Assembly: GCA_019912665.1 (NCBI GenBank)
Contig: JAIOIE010000008.1
Coordinates: 124,001-188,000 of the forward strand
Reading direction: 5' to 3'
Source: Deltaproteobacteria bacterium
GTDB taxonomy: Bacteria > Desulfobacterota > GWC2-55-46
Length of the DNA: 64,000 nt
Shown here: positions 34,738 through 43,528 of the stretch, piece by piece
How positions within the stretch are numbered: the stretch's first letter is position 1
Layout: each line of letters opens with the position of its first letter
Translations under genes and position numbers: made by a program
The notes under the pieces: generated by a model
What the model saw: only the letters and a program-made list of their open reading frames with translations
Database searches by the model: none
Told to the model about the DNA's origin: nothing

Positions 34738-36246
34738 CTAAGTGGCCGCGTCTTTCCCGAGCCCTTTTGGCCTCGCCTTGAAGTCCGAGAGGTGACCGAG
34801 GAGCTTAAACCCCGCGTTCACCAGGAACTTGAGGTCGTCGATGCTCCTTATGCCCATGACCTTCCTCGCCAGGAACGCCGGGCTGAGCGCCGCCTTGTAG
34901 AGCCCCCGAGTAAGCGTCCTCGCGTCTTCGTCAGAAAGAGGGGAGCGCCAGACCGAGCCGCTCATGTCATATCGGTCCCAGTCCTCGGTCGTGAGCCATC
35001 CGTTCTTCCTCGCTTCCTCGAAAAGCGGGGTGCCGGGATACGGGACAACGATCGTCGCCTGGAGAGAGTCTATGTACCCCTTCCTGAACATTTCCCTTGC
35101 GAAGGCTATTGTCTCTTCCGCGTCCTCCTTCGTCTCCCAGGGATAGCCGACCATGGCCGTTACATGCGGTTCGAGCCCGGCTTCCTTTGCCATCCTGAAG
35201 CCCCTCGCTATCTGCTCGGGCCGGAGTCCCTTATCGAGCCTCGAAAGGGTAGCGCGGTTCATGGACTCAAGCCCGAAGAGCACGAACCTGAAGCCCGCCT
35301 TTGCCATCAGCTTGTACTCGGATCTCCCGAGCGCGTTTATCCTCATGTTGCAGCCGAACGAGACGTCCCTCCCGTATCCGCGCTCTATCATGCCCTTGCA
35401 GAAGGATTCGAGCCATTCGCATGCTGGAAAGGTCCCGCTGTCGTCGAATATCTCCCTTACGCCGTATTTACCGATGAGCATCCCAACCTCGTCGAGGAGC
35501 CTTTCCGGGGAAACGCTTCTAAAGTCCCTCCCCGGGTACATGGTCGTCCACGAGCAGAAGCTGCATCTGCCCCACCAGCAATCCCTTCCCGCCATGGTGT
35601 AGGTGCCGGGCTTTTTCTTGAAATTCCCGTTTTTTGAGCTGTAAAGTTCCCATCTCGTAAGCTCCCTGTCTATGAACGGGAGCGAGTCCAGGTCGCGTCT
35701 TTTTACGGCGTTTCCCGAGTTAATGAACCTGCCGTTCTCCCTGAACCATACGCCGGCTTCAAGCCCGGCAAGCTCCCTGGAAGAGGCAGCGAGCGCTTTA
35801 GCAAGGCTTAAGAGCTGGAAATCATAGTCCCCGCCGGCTATCACGAAGTCTACGAGAGAGTTCCGGAGAGACTCCTCGGGAAGCGCCGTAACGTGGTCGC
35901 CCATCAGCACGGTCTTCAGGTCCCATGAAGACCTCGATGCCTCTGCCTTCAAGAGGTTTATGATGGCCCAGTGCCTCTTTACGACAGGCGTCTTGGTCTC
36001 GAAGGCGATGACGTCGGGCCTTTTCTTCCGTATCCTGGCGAGCCATTCATCAAAAGAGAGGCCCTCCGCTATGGCATCATCCCAGAATACGCCGAAGCCC
36101 TCTTTCCTCAAGAGGGTTGCCGCATAGGCCGGGACCATGGGATAGATGTACGTGGGGTTCCTGAACCACTGAAATTGCCTGTTCTGCGAAAGGAGCGGCA
36201 CGCGGGAGCCGTCGCCGAGGGGCGGGTAGGAGATCGCGACCTTCAT
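34738..36246 (-). CDS. B12-binding-domain radical SAM protein with CX4CX2C cluster motif
   Basis: A 502-residue protein. Residues 1-170 look like a cobalamin-binding Rossmann domain (PDVIAFETKTPVVKRH, then LMGDHVTALPEESL), without a clear DxHxxG. A radical SAM barrel follows with the cluster motif CWWGRCSFC (Cys-x4-Cys-x2-Cys instead of the usual x3). Later segments (GLEPHVTAMVGYPWETKEDAEE) are typical of the B12-radical SAM class, which carries out methylations and rearrangements. Its stop lies 4 bases from the repeat copy B. The start overlaps the GT2 gene at 36243 by four bases. A role in modifying the surface glycan or lipid is inferred from context. Confidence 0.83.
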   Translation of the reverse strand: MKVAISYPPLGDGSRVPLLSQNRQFQWFRNPTYIYPMVPAYAATLLRKEGFGVFWDDAIAEGLSFDEWLARIRKKRPDVIAFETKTPVVKRHWAIINLLKAEASRSSWDLKTVLMGDHVTALPEESLRNSLVDFVIAGGDYDFQLLSLAKALAASSRELAGLEAGVWFRENGRFINSGNAVKRRDLDSLPFIDRELTRWELYSSKNGNFKKKPGTYTMAGRDCWWGRCSFCSWTTMYPGRDFRSVSPERLLDEVGMLIGKYGVREIFDDSGTFPACEWLESFCKGMIERGYGRDVSFGCNMRINALGRSEYKLMAKAGFRFVLFGLESMNRATLSRLDKGLRPEQIARGFRMAKEAGLEPHVTAMVGYPWETKEDAEETIAFAREMFRKGYIDSLQATIVVPYPGTPLFEEARKNGWLTTEDWDRYDMSGSVWRSPLSDEDARTLTRGLYKAALSPAFLARKVMGIRSIDDLKFLVNAGFKLLGHLSDFKARPKGLGKDAAT

Positions 36247-37211
36247 CTACCCCTCCGTGATGCGAATCCTTGCATGAACCTGAGCCCGTAGACAATGTGC
36301 GTGAGTATTATGCCGGGGACCGAGAGCGCGCCCACCCGGAAGTCTCCTTCCTTGAGTCCTATTCTCACTGACTCCGACGAGACGAGCAGGAAATAGAGGG
36401 AGAGGAGCGAGATGTAGAGCGCGCCCATGGAGTTTGAGAAAAAGGAAAGGGGGCCGCCCGCCGCGAGCCACAGGACAAAGAGGCTCGGCACGAAATACTG
36501 AAGCCTGAATGAGGTGTCCGGGAGAGCCTTCGCGAAGAGCCCCCGGTGGAACGCGTACCTGCCGACCTGCCTCAAGTGGCCGGAAAAAAGAGGCCGCCTG
36601 TGGTGGAAGACCATCGCCTCGGGGTCGTATACAATCCTCTCGCCGAGTCTTCTGGTAAGGTCGTGGCAGAGCTTCGTGTCTTCTCCCGGCCAGTATGCGG
36701 TATCGAAGCCGCCGGCGCGCTCGAAGGAGCTTCTTCGTATAATCAGGTTAACGGTCGGGAAATCGTCCACCTCGCGAACCCCGCCCTCGGGCAGGTACCT
36801 GTACCCGTACCTGCCGCTTGCGAGCCATGACGAGAAGACGCTCCCCGAGGCCTTCTGCCATACCGAATCGTGCCGGGGGGTGACGGCCGGCCCGCCGACA
36901 GCAGCAACGTTCGGTTTTCTGAAATGCCGCACCGCATTCCTCAGCCAGTCCCGGGCCGGGTACGCGTCGTCGTCGAGGAACGCGAACACCTCGCCCCTGG
37001 CGTATTTAAGGGCCAGATCCCTTTTCTCGGCCGGGCCGGCCGGACCCGTCGGGATTATCCTCGTCCTGGGGAAGTCGTCCTCCGAAGCCGAATCCGGGAA
37101 TATGACGACCTCGAAATCATCGTAGTCCAGGGCGAGTATGTGCGGCATCGACTCCCTTATATAATCGTTTATCTCCTTTACGGGTATTATTATGGATACG
37201 GTCGGGTTCAT
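36243..37211 (-). CDS. GT2 glycosyltransferase
   Basis: A 322-residue enzyme with VSIIIPVKEINDYIRESMP, a DxD-type stretch FAFLDDDAYPARDWLRNAV and the GGFDTAYWPGEDTKLCHDL acceptor/catalytic region. Two hydrophobic segments at about 240-290 precede a basic end. It overlaps the flippase gene (37208) and the radical SAM gene by four bases on either side, giving tight translational coupling. Confidence 0.87.
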   Translation of the reverse strand: MNPTVSIIIPVKEINDYIRESMPHILALDYDDFEVVIFPDSASEDDFPRTRIIPTGPAGPAEKRDLALKYARGEVFAFLDDDAYPARDWLRNAVRHFRKPNVAAVGGPAVTPRHDSVWQKASGSVFSSWLASGRYGYRYLPEGGVREVDDFPTVNLIIRRSSFERAGGFDTAYWPGEDTKLCHDLTRRLGERIVYDPEAMVFHHRRPLFSGHLRQVGRYAFHRGLFAKALPDTSFRLQYFVPSLFVLWLAAGGPLSFFSNSMGALYISLLSLYFLLVSSESVRIGLKEGDFRVGALSVPGIILTHIVYGLRFMQGFASRRGR

Positions 37212-38464
37212 CTGCCGGCTATGCCCTCCAGTTTCGCCTGTACGCCGCTTACCGAACGCCTCTCCCTTATTGCCCCCGCAAGGCCCGCGAGCGAGAGGGC
37301 GAACGCAGCCGTTCCGGCCGCCAGGGCGACGGCGGTCAAGGATTGCGGCAGCACGGTTATCGCAAGGGGCAGGAGCGCGGAGGCCGTAACGAGCTTAAAG
37401 AGAAAGCCCGCGTTCCGGCGCGAGGCGCTGTAGGCCGTAAAAAGCCCGGCCATGGACATAAATCCAGCGGCGACCGCATAATACCTGAGCACCGGGGCGG
37501 CCTCGTAAAAGGCCGGGCCAAAGAGAAGGCCCAGTAAATGCCCGGGAAACAATACGAGCACCGGAGCGGCAATGATGAATACCGCGAATGTGCGGAAAAG
37601 GCCCCTGTCCAGGAGCTTCAACGCGTGCCTCCCTCTGTGAAATGCGCCACCGAAAAAAGACTCCGATGAGAACGAGGACGCATAGAGGATGGCCTTTCCC
37701 AGCACGGAGGCGGCGGCATAGAGCCCTGCCTCCCTCGCCGGGAAATAGAGCTTTACCATTATCAGGTCGATGTTGGTCATGAACGCGAAGGCGGCCGCGT
37801 AGACGAGATCATGGAAGCCGGACCAGGGGGCTCTGGCGGCTGGTTTCCTGGCGTCGTTACCCGAAGAAAGGAGCCTGAGAAGCGGCATTGTAGTGAGTAC
37901 AAAAACCGCCAGGATAGCGCAGGAAAGTCCCGCGACAGCCCCTGCTATGCCAAAACCGGCGGCCGCGAGGGCCCCGCCGAAAAGGAGCTTAAGCGGGCTT
38001 AAGAGACCGATTCCGGCCCCAAAGTAGCGGTATCTCCTTAGTCCCTGCAATACCCCGAGATTGGCGGCCAGAATAAAGGCAAACAGGAGCCCGGCTCCCG
38101 CGATGACCGGGACCCATTCGCTCCCGAGCCCGAATGCCCTTGTGATGGGCCTTTTCAGGAGCGCTGATACGCACAGGACTACGCCGCCGTAAACTGCCAT
38201 CCTGATGAACGAAACCCTGTAAAGGCGCCCTGCCTCCGCGCGCCGCCCGCCTGCGTTCAAAGACGAGATCTTTTTTGAGAGCGCCGTCACCATCGCAGCA
38301 GCCGGGATGCCTGTTATGAGGATTACCGAAAAAAGCGCGTTCATCGAGCCGAAGTCCTCTACAGAGAGCGTCCTTCCCATGAAGACCTGGAAAAAAAAAT
38401 TGAAGACCCCCCCGGAGAGGGTTGCGAAAAATAGCACGGTGCCGCTCTTCAAGGCATCCATCAC
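37208..38464 (-). CDS. Wzx-type flippase (second of three)
   Basis: A 418-residue protein with about 12 hydrophobic segments. The opening ALKSGTVLFFATLSGGVFNF and QVFMGRTLSVEDFGSMNAL parallels the third flippase (LLKNGSVLFLTSMAGNFCNY, QFFMSRNLELTDYGALNAA), so these two are close paralogues. It belongs to the polysaccharide-transport MOP superfamily. It is coupled by 4-base overlaps to the GT2 genes on both sides. Confidence 0.87.
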   Translation of the reverse strand: MMDALKSGTVLFFATLSGGVFNFFFQVFMGRTLSVEDFGSMNALFSVILITGIPAAAMVTALSKKISSLNAGGRRAEAGRLYRVSFIRMAVYGGVVLCVSALLKRPITRAFGLGSEWVPVIAGAGLLFAFILAANLGVLQGLRRYRYFGAGIGLLSPLKLLFGGALAAAGFGIAGAVAGLSCAILAVFVLTTMPLLRLLSSGNDARKPAARAPWSGFHDLVYAAAFAFMTNIDLIMVKLYFPAREAGLYAAASVLGKAILYASSFSSESFFGGAFHRGRHALKLLDRGLFRTFAVFIIAAPVLVLFPGHLLGLLFGPAFYEAAPVLRYYAVAAGFMSMAGLFTAYSASRRNAGFLFKLVTASALLPLAITVLPQSLTAVALAAGTAAFALSLAGLAGAIRERRSVSGVQAKLEGIAGR

Positions 38465-39243
38465 ACGACGCCCTTGAGGGCGAAAGTGCCCGATTCAAAA
38501 GCGGTCCCATAGTTCCGTATGATATGGAGCCGCAGGAATATCGCGAGCGTGTCAAACCCCATCCTTACGACGTCCGTCGTCCTTATCCTCCCCCACGCGG
38601 CCGCTCTTCTGAACGTCATAATGACAGGGGCCTCGGTGACCCTGAAGCCCGCCTCGTGCGCGTGAGCAAGGAGCTCCACATCGAACGCGAATCTCCCGCA
38701 GACCACCTTGGGAAACGCCTCCTCAAGCGCTCTGCGGGTGAAGACCTTAAGCCCTGTCTGCGTGTCCATGAGGGGCATCCCGAAAAGCGCCTTGAGGGCC
38801 AGGGCGTATGCCCGGCTCAGGACCTTCCTTGACGAAGGATAGCTTATCCTGGAGCCGGCGTGGTGCTTGGAGCCGATGACCACGTCGGACCCCGTGTCCC
38901 TCATGGCCCTGAAAAGGCTTATTACCTGTCCAGGATGGAGGTCCAGGTCCGCGTCGAGGAAAATCACCAGGTCCCCCTCGGAGCGCTTGAAGCCCTCGCG
39001 AAGGGCGTTGCCCTTTCCGCCGTTCTCACTTAATTTTACGGGGACGATGCTCCCCAGCTCCAGTGCGGCCCTTTGGGTCTGGGCGTACGTGGAATCCGAG
39101 CTCCCGTCATCGACGAGTATTATCTCGAACCTCCGGCCTGACTTTTTGAAGACCGAATGGGTCTCCTTGAGGTTCTCGTAAATGTGATGCCCCTCGTTGT
39201 AAGCAGGCATTATGACGGATATCTTCCCCTTGAATACCCGCAT
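38461..39243 (-). CDS. GT2 glycosyltransferase, dolichyl-phosphate-sugar-synthase type
   Basis: A 260-residue enzyme. ISVIMPAYNEGHHIYENL and IILVDDGSSDSTY bind the nucleotide sugar, with FLDADLDLHPGQV as DxD, ALFGMPLMDTQTGLKVF and the later basic acceptor segment. These resemble the DPM/GtrB class that transfers sugar to polyprenyl phosphate. A start seven codons earlier is open, but GGGGGAAC lies directly before the ATG at 39243. It overlaps the flippase gene by four bases and is the first gene of this polysaccharide operon. Confidence 0.87.
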   Translation of the reverse strand: MRVFKGKISVIMPAYNEGHHIYENLKETHSVFKKSGRRFEIILVDDGSSDSTYAQTQRAALELGSIVPVKLSENGGKGNALREGFKRSEGDLVIFLDADLDLHPGQVISLFRAMRDTGSDVVIGSKHHAGSRISYPSSRKVLSRAYALALKALFGMPLMDTQTGLKVFTRRALEEAFPKVVCGRFAFDVELLAHAHEAGFRVTEAPVIMTFRRAAAWGRIRTTDVVRMGFDTLAIFLRLHIIRNYGTAFESGTFALKGVV

Positions 39244-39582
39244 GTTCCCCCGCGCGAGATCCAAAAAAATGTACCAAGCCCTGAACCGCGCCCCCCAAGG
39301 CAGACCGCTGCCGCGAGGCGCGAGTGCCCCTGAAAAACCGATAGCCGCCTTTTACAGATTCGCCTGCGACCCGGAGGGGGCGGCAGGGCTAGGAAAGAAG
39401 AAAAGCGTCGGAAACGGGCCTTTTTCCCTGAAGCGATAGTGATAACTCTAATCCAACTTTCCCCATTGTCAACCTTGCGGCAGTATCTTTTTTGAGACGA
39501 CTGCTCGGGCTTGCAGGCGAGAACGCGAGCCGCACCTGATTCTTCCCTTTCCTAGCAGGTTGAGGAAAACGCAAACTTCGCT

Positions 39583-39699
39583 CAGGCTGCGCTCCAGATG
39601 CGAGGCCCCCATTCGAATAGGGAAGCGAGGAATGAGCGTATTTTCGTACATGCCGTAGCAAGCGACGACAACGAAGCAGATGGATTTTTCAGCAGCCTG
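39583..39699 (+). repeat. Dispersed repeat, divergent copy E
   Basis: It begins CAGGCTGCGCTCCAGATG and ends GGATTTTTCAGCAGCCTG, with GAGGAATGAGCGTA in the middle. It aligns with copies B-D over its whole length but has many substitutions. It lies in the 510-base gene-free stretch 39244-39754, which otherwise shows no gene or RNA that I can support. Confidence 0.6.
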
Positions 39700-39754
39700 T
39701 CAGCTTGCAAAGCGCGCCGGAGATGGCATGCTTTAAAACCGGGAGGTCATCCGC

Positions 39755-40534
39755 ATGGCTCCGCAAGACAGGCGTGAGGATGAAGAGAAGTGGACCGTGC
39801 TCAGGAGATACCAGGAGCTCATCGAGACCCCCTTAATGGTGCTGGGGTTCATCTGGCTCGTCCTCATCGTTATCGAGTTCACGCGCGGGCCCGGCGGGGC
39901 GGTCGTCGCGGCGAGCACTGCCATTTGGATCATATTCATAGCGGACTTTATCCTGCAGTTCGCCCTTGCCCCGGATAAGAAGGTCTACATAAGGGGCAAT
40001 CTCCTTACGCTCGTGTCCCTTACAGTCCCGGCCCTCCGGATATTGAGGGCCTTCAAGGCCCTCCAGGCACTCCGGGGGCTCCGGGCGGCGCGCGTCGTAA
40101 GGGGCGCAAGGCTCGTCCAGGTCATAGGCTCCGTGAACAGGAGCATGGGCATACTCGGTGAGGTGCTGGGGAGAAGGAAGTTCGGCTATGTCCTCGCACT
40201 CACGGCCATTGTCGTCGTCACGGGAGCGGCGGGCATATACGTGCTCGAACGGGAAAACGATGGGTTCGGGACCTTCGGGGCGGCCCTCTGGTGGTCTGCG
40301 ATGATGATAACCACGATGGGCTCGCAATACTGGCCGCAGACCCCTGAAGGGAGGGTGCTCTGCTTTCTCCTTGCCGTTTACGCGTTCACCGTCTTTGGGT
40401 ATGTGACCGCCGTCCTCGCAAGCCTCTTCATAGGCTTGGACAGGTTCAGGGAAAGAGGCGTCGAAGAAGCCGAGATCAGGAAGCTACGCGAGGAGGTAAG
40501 GGCCGCCCTGGACAAAAGCAAGGGCGAGAAGTGA
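39755..40534 (+). CDS. Voltage-gated-type ion channel with non-canonical filter
   Basis: A 259-residue six-segment channel. S4 is clearly recognisable as repeated Arg/Lys every third residue (LRILRAFKALQALRGLRAAR). The pore segment reads WWSAMMITTMGSQYWPQT in place of the potassium filter TVGYG, so potassium selectivity should not be assumed. A cytoplasmic C-terminal helix (residues 225-259, heptad-like charged) follows. It sits alone between two minus-strand polysaccharide genes. Confidence 0.82.
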   Translation: MAPQDRREDEEKWTVLRRYQELIETPLMVLGFIWLVLIVIEFTRGPGGAVVAASTAIWIIFIADFILQFALAPDKKVYIRGNLLTLVSLTVPALRILRAFKALQALRGLRAARVVRGARLVQVIGSVNRSMGILGEVLGRRKFGYVLALTAIVVVTGAAGIYVLERENDGFGTFGAALWWSAMMITTMGSQYWPQTPEGRVLCFLLAVYAFTVFGYVTAVLASLFIGLDRFRERGVEEAEIRKLREEVRAALDKSKGEK

Positions 40535-40573
40535 AACTAACAGGGGTCCAGAAGGATTTTTTCAACATACTGC

Positions 40574-41467
40574 TTAGGCGGAGAGCCTTGAGATAAGACG
40601 CCCCAGGAGCCCCCGGCCTGCCGGGACTTTCCGGCCCGATAACCCGAGTCCGTCCATCGCCCTTGCAGCAAGGCGGCACCATTTCGCTCCCTTGAGGCCC
40701 CAGTCGAAGTTCTGGTAAAAAAGCCTCCCCGGATGAGGCGGCTTCGTGAAGTCGTAATCCAGCGCGGGCCTGAACCTCTCAATCCCTATCGGGAAATGTT
40801 TAAGCGCGCCCCTCTGGGTCTCGTAGCAGGCGTACATACATGCCTTGAATTCCTTCTCTTCCTCCGTAAGCGCGATGCCGAGGCCCTGCGGGGTGCCCGG
40901 CAGGAAGCGCGAGGCCGCAAGCTTTTTCCCGTCAGCGTGATACGAGGTGAATTCCAGAAGGCGCGGCGGCGCCATGCCGGCGGACTCTATGAGAGAGAGG
41001 GCCGCGCGCGCTGAAAAAGCCGCGGAGTCGTGGTCCGGGTGGCCGCCCTCATACGGGTGCGTGAGGACGAGCGCCGGTTCCAGGCGCTTTATTATCCCGG
41101 CAAGCGCAACGGACGACGTTACGAGGTTGTAGGGAGCCTCCAGGTCGGGCGTGCCTAGGTCTATGAGATCAAGCGGCGCGGTCCTCATGCGGGAGAGCGC
41201 TTTTTGAAGCTCGTTTTTCCGGGCTTCGGCGTAATCCCTTCTCGTCCGGAAACCCCTTGCCCGGGCCGCGCGCATGTCCCTTGCCGCGCCGTCGGTTATG
41301 TGGACGAAAGCGGCGCTCGTAAGGTATTTCAAGAGCCCGCCCATGCCTATGATTTCGTCGTCAGGGTGCGCGGCTATGACAAGCACCTTTGTGGACGGGC
41401 CGTTGCCAAGGACCGCCCGTATGCCAGCTTCATCATAGCCGTCGTGCAATGGCCCGTACCCGGTCAT
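40574..41467 (-). CDS. PIG-L family N-acetylglucosamine deacetylase
   Basis: A 297-residue protein with the zinc motif AHPDDE (Asp/His ligands) and the second histidine motif HPYEGGHPDHD. PIG-L enzymes deacetylate N-acetylglucosaminyl lipids or conjugates. In this region it probably acts on a nucleotide- or lipid-linked aminosugar. A TTG codon six residues upstream could also be the start; the ATG at 41467 has a GGGGGGCGGG purine run before it. The C-terminal 60 residues are basic and unique. Confidence 0.85.
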   Translation of the reverse strand: MTGYGPLHDGYDEAGIRAVLGNGPSTKVLVIAAHPDDEIIGMGGLLKYLTSAAFVHITDGAARDMRAARARGFRTRRDYAEARKNELQKALSRMRTAPLDLIDLGTPDLEAPYNLVTSSVALAGIIKRLEPALVLTHPYEGGHPDHDSAAFSARAALSLIESAGMAPPRLLEFTSYHADGKKLAASRFLPGTPQGLGIALTEEEKEFKACMYACYETQRGALKHFPIGIERFRPALDYDFTKPPHPGRLFYQNFDWGLKGAKWCRLAARAMDGLGLSGRKVPAGRGLLGRLISRLSA

Positions 41468-41547
41468 AGCCCGCCCCCCGCTCAAGTATTGATTGCCCGG
41501 TAAAGCCAGGACGCCCAGAAGAGTATGAGACGTCCTGTCCTGATTCT

Positions 41548-42948
41548 CTATTTCAAGCTTAAGCGGAAATCGTCCTGTGTCAAACCCGGCGCCTGTCCCT
41601 GCAAGGGATCAGCCGGCCCACGCGCCTCGGAACGGGTTTTGGTCGTTCCGTTTTTTTCAGGGGCATGCATCGTTATACGGAATGAAGGGAACTCGGCGAA
41701 CTCAACCGCAAGGAGGAGCGCCGCACACAAAAGGGCCGTCTTTTTGCGCCTTGAACGGCCGAACAAGGCCGAAAAGCCCATCGCGGCCAGGACTATAAAG
41801 CCCAGCATGGCCGCTCCGCCCGCGCTCGAATATCCCCTTATGAAAGGGAATACCTTGAAGAGAAGGTACTGGGGAAGGAATATCCTGCTTTCGGATGAGA
41901 CCATCCTCTCCTCGATATCCATTGTAAAGCCGCCGAACGGCATGAAAGGCGGAGATGAAATGAGCACCATCAGGAGCGCGGCCGCGAGGAAAAGAAGCGC
42001 CGTCCGCTTCGCCTCAGGCCTTCCGGCCCGTAACGCCCTGAAAATAGCGCAAGCTGAAAGGAATAGGACCGTGTAGCCGAGAAATAACGTATGTTCCGCG
42101 TAACTGTGCCCCTTAAGCGGGCCGATTCCAGGTTCAGGCACTAACCTCCCGATAAATGGGTTATGGACGGACGGGAGTAGGTAATCGAAAGGCTTGGCAG
42201 AAGAGATGAAAAGGTCGGACAGCCTTCTCGGGTCAAGCCCCTCCCCCACTGAATCTGGAAGGAGCAGGCCAATCAAAAGGGGCCATGCCATCGTGACTAC
42301 GATTACGGAGAATACAGACCCGGAGATTGCGAAGGCCTTGATGACATACGGCAACCCGGCCTTATCCGGGAGGTGGAAGAGTACGAAGAGAGGGACGAGC
42401 AAAATGAAAAAAAGGCCGAGACTGGGGTTTTCGACCGTAAGGAAGCCTGAGACGAGCCCGAGGATAACAGGGTTCGCGTACCCGCCCTCTCTCATTGTCC
42501 TCAGAAGGAAAAGGAGAGCGAGAGGGAACCAGTATATGTTTATTGAATGAGCTATCAGATGGCTGTCATGGTAGGGCGAAAAAGCCGCGGCGAGCCCGAA
42601 CAAGGCGCTCGTTCCCCTGTCCCTTGTAATATAGAAGAGGAGCGAACATGTGGTGAGGGCCAGGAACGGGAAGTTAAGAAGCTTCGTGATATTGAAGGAA
42701 GCGACATCTCCGAGCGCTTTGCAAAGCGCATACTGAACAATGGCTGACGGATAGGGGAGCATTGCTCCGGAGAGGCCACGGATTTCCTGCAGAGGACCGC
42801 CCGGGAATCCAAAAAATGCACCTGAAATACCTACCGCGAGAGGCCAGGTGTATATGAGAGCGAGAAGGGCGGCCAGGAAAAAGTACGCGAGCGCGAACCG
42901 CACCCCTCCGACTTCGGAATGTAAATAAGGCCGTCCGTTTCCAGCCAC
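41548..42948 (-). CDS. Multi-pass membrane protein in the polysaccharide region
   Basis: A 466-residue protein with about 10-12 hydrophobic segments and a short basic tail. The N-terminal pattern (FFLAALLALIYTWPL, then SPYHDSHLIAHS with clustered polar residues in the first large loop) resembles the GT-C type of polyprenyl-phosphate-dependent glycosyltransferases and YfhO-like proteins, but no family motif is decisive. It begins one base after gmhB's stop on the same strand, so it is probably cotranscribed. Confidence 0.65.
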   Translation of the reverse strand: MAGNGRPYLHSEVGGVRFALAYFFLAALLALIYTWPLAVGISGAFFGFPGGPLQEIRGLSGAMLPYPSAIVQYALCKALGDVASFNITKLLNFPFLALTTCSLLFYITRDRGTSALFGLAAAFSPYHDSHLIAHSINIYWFPLALLFLLRTMREGGYANPVILGLVSGFLTVENPSLGLFFILLVPLFVLFHLPDKAGLPYVIKAFAISGSVFSVIVVTMAWPLLIGLLLPDSVGEGLDPRRLSDLFISSAKPFDYLLPSVHNPFIGRLVPEPGIGPLKGHSYAEHTLFLGYTVLFLSACAIFRALRAGRPEAKRTALLFLAAALLMVLISSPPFMPFGGFTMDIEERMVSSESRIFLPQYLLFKVFPFIRGYSSAGGAAMLGFIVLAAMGFSALFGRSRRKKTALLCAALLLAVEFAEFPSFRITMHAPEKNGTTKTRSEARGPADPLQGQAPGLTQDDFRLSLK

Positions 42949-42949
42949 C

Positions 42950-43495
42950 TCAAGCCCTTTGGGTAGTACCGGCTATGAGCCTTGCCGCTTCGAGCAGGTT
43001 ACCGGCATGCCGGTCGGCCAGATGATGGGCATCGCCTATTTTCACGGTCTTGAGGCCTGCCCGGTGACCTGCTATCACGTCCTTTTCCTCGTCGCCTACA
43101 AAAAAGCTCCTCTCAAGGTCTATTGAGACACCCCTTGATTGAAAGTCCCTTACGGCCTTGAAGATCATGCCGGGCCTGGGCTTTCTGCACGCGCACCCTT
43201 CGTCAATCCCGTGAGGGCAGAAATAGAAAGCGTCTATGCTCCCTCCCCCACGGATGATCTCGCCGGCCATCCTGGCGTGTATCTCCGCGAGCTTGTCGAG
43301 TGTCCCGGCCCCTTTCGATATGCACCTTTGGTTCGTAAGGACGACGACAAGGAACCCTGACTCCTTAAGGAGCCGGACCCCTTTCCTGGCCCCTCGTATG
43401 AACTTGAACTCTCGCCAGTCCTTGACGAAGTCGTTCCTGAGCTTTTTGTTTATGACGCCGTCCCTGTCCAGGAAAACTGCCCTTGTGTTCTTCAA
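42950..43495 (-). CDS. gmhB: HAD phosphatase, GmhB-like (heptose bisphosphatase / histidinol-phosphatase family)
   Basis: A 181-residue HAD protein. FLDRDGVIN is motif I (Asp nucleophile and acid/base), VLTNQ is motif II, and the zinc loop CPHGIDEGCACRKP is characteristic of GmhB and HisB-N. The last motif is FFVGDEEKDVIAGHRAGLKT. The family removes the 7-phosphate of D-glycero-D-manno-heptose 1,7-bisphosphate. A nucleotidyltransferase of possible HddC type is encoded 2.6 kb away, which suits a heptose-nucleotide pathway, though no gmhA or hddA is visible in the window. Confidence 0.85.
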   Translation of the reverse strand: MKNTRAVFLDRDGVINKKLRNDFVKDWREFKFIRGARKGVRLLKESGFLVVVLTNQRCISKGAGTLDKLAEIHARMAGEIIRGGGSIDAFYFCPHGIDEGCACRKPRPGMIFKAVRDFQSRGVSIDLERSFFVGDEEKDVIAGHRAGLKTVKIGDAHHLADRHAGNLLEAARLIAGTTQRA

Positions 43496-43528
43496 TCCGC
43501 ACCTCCGAGTAGCTTTTAGTCTCGAATC

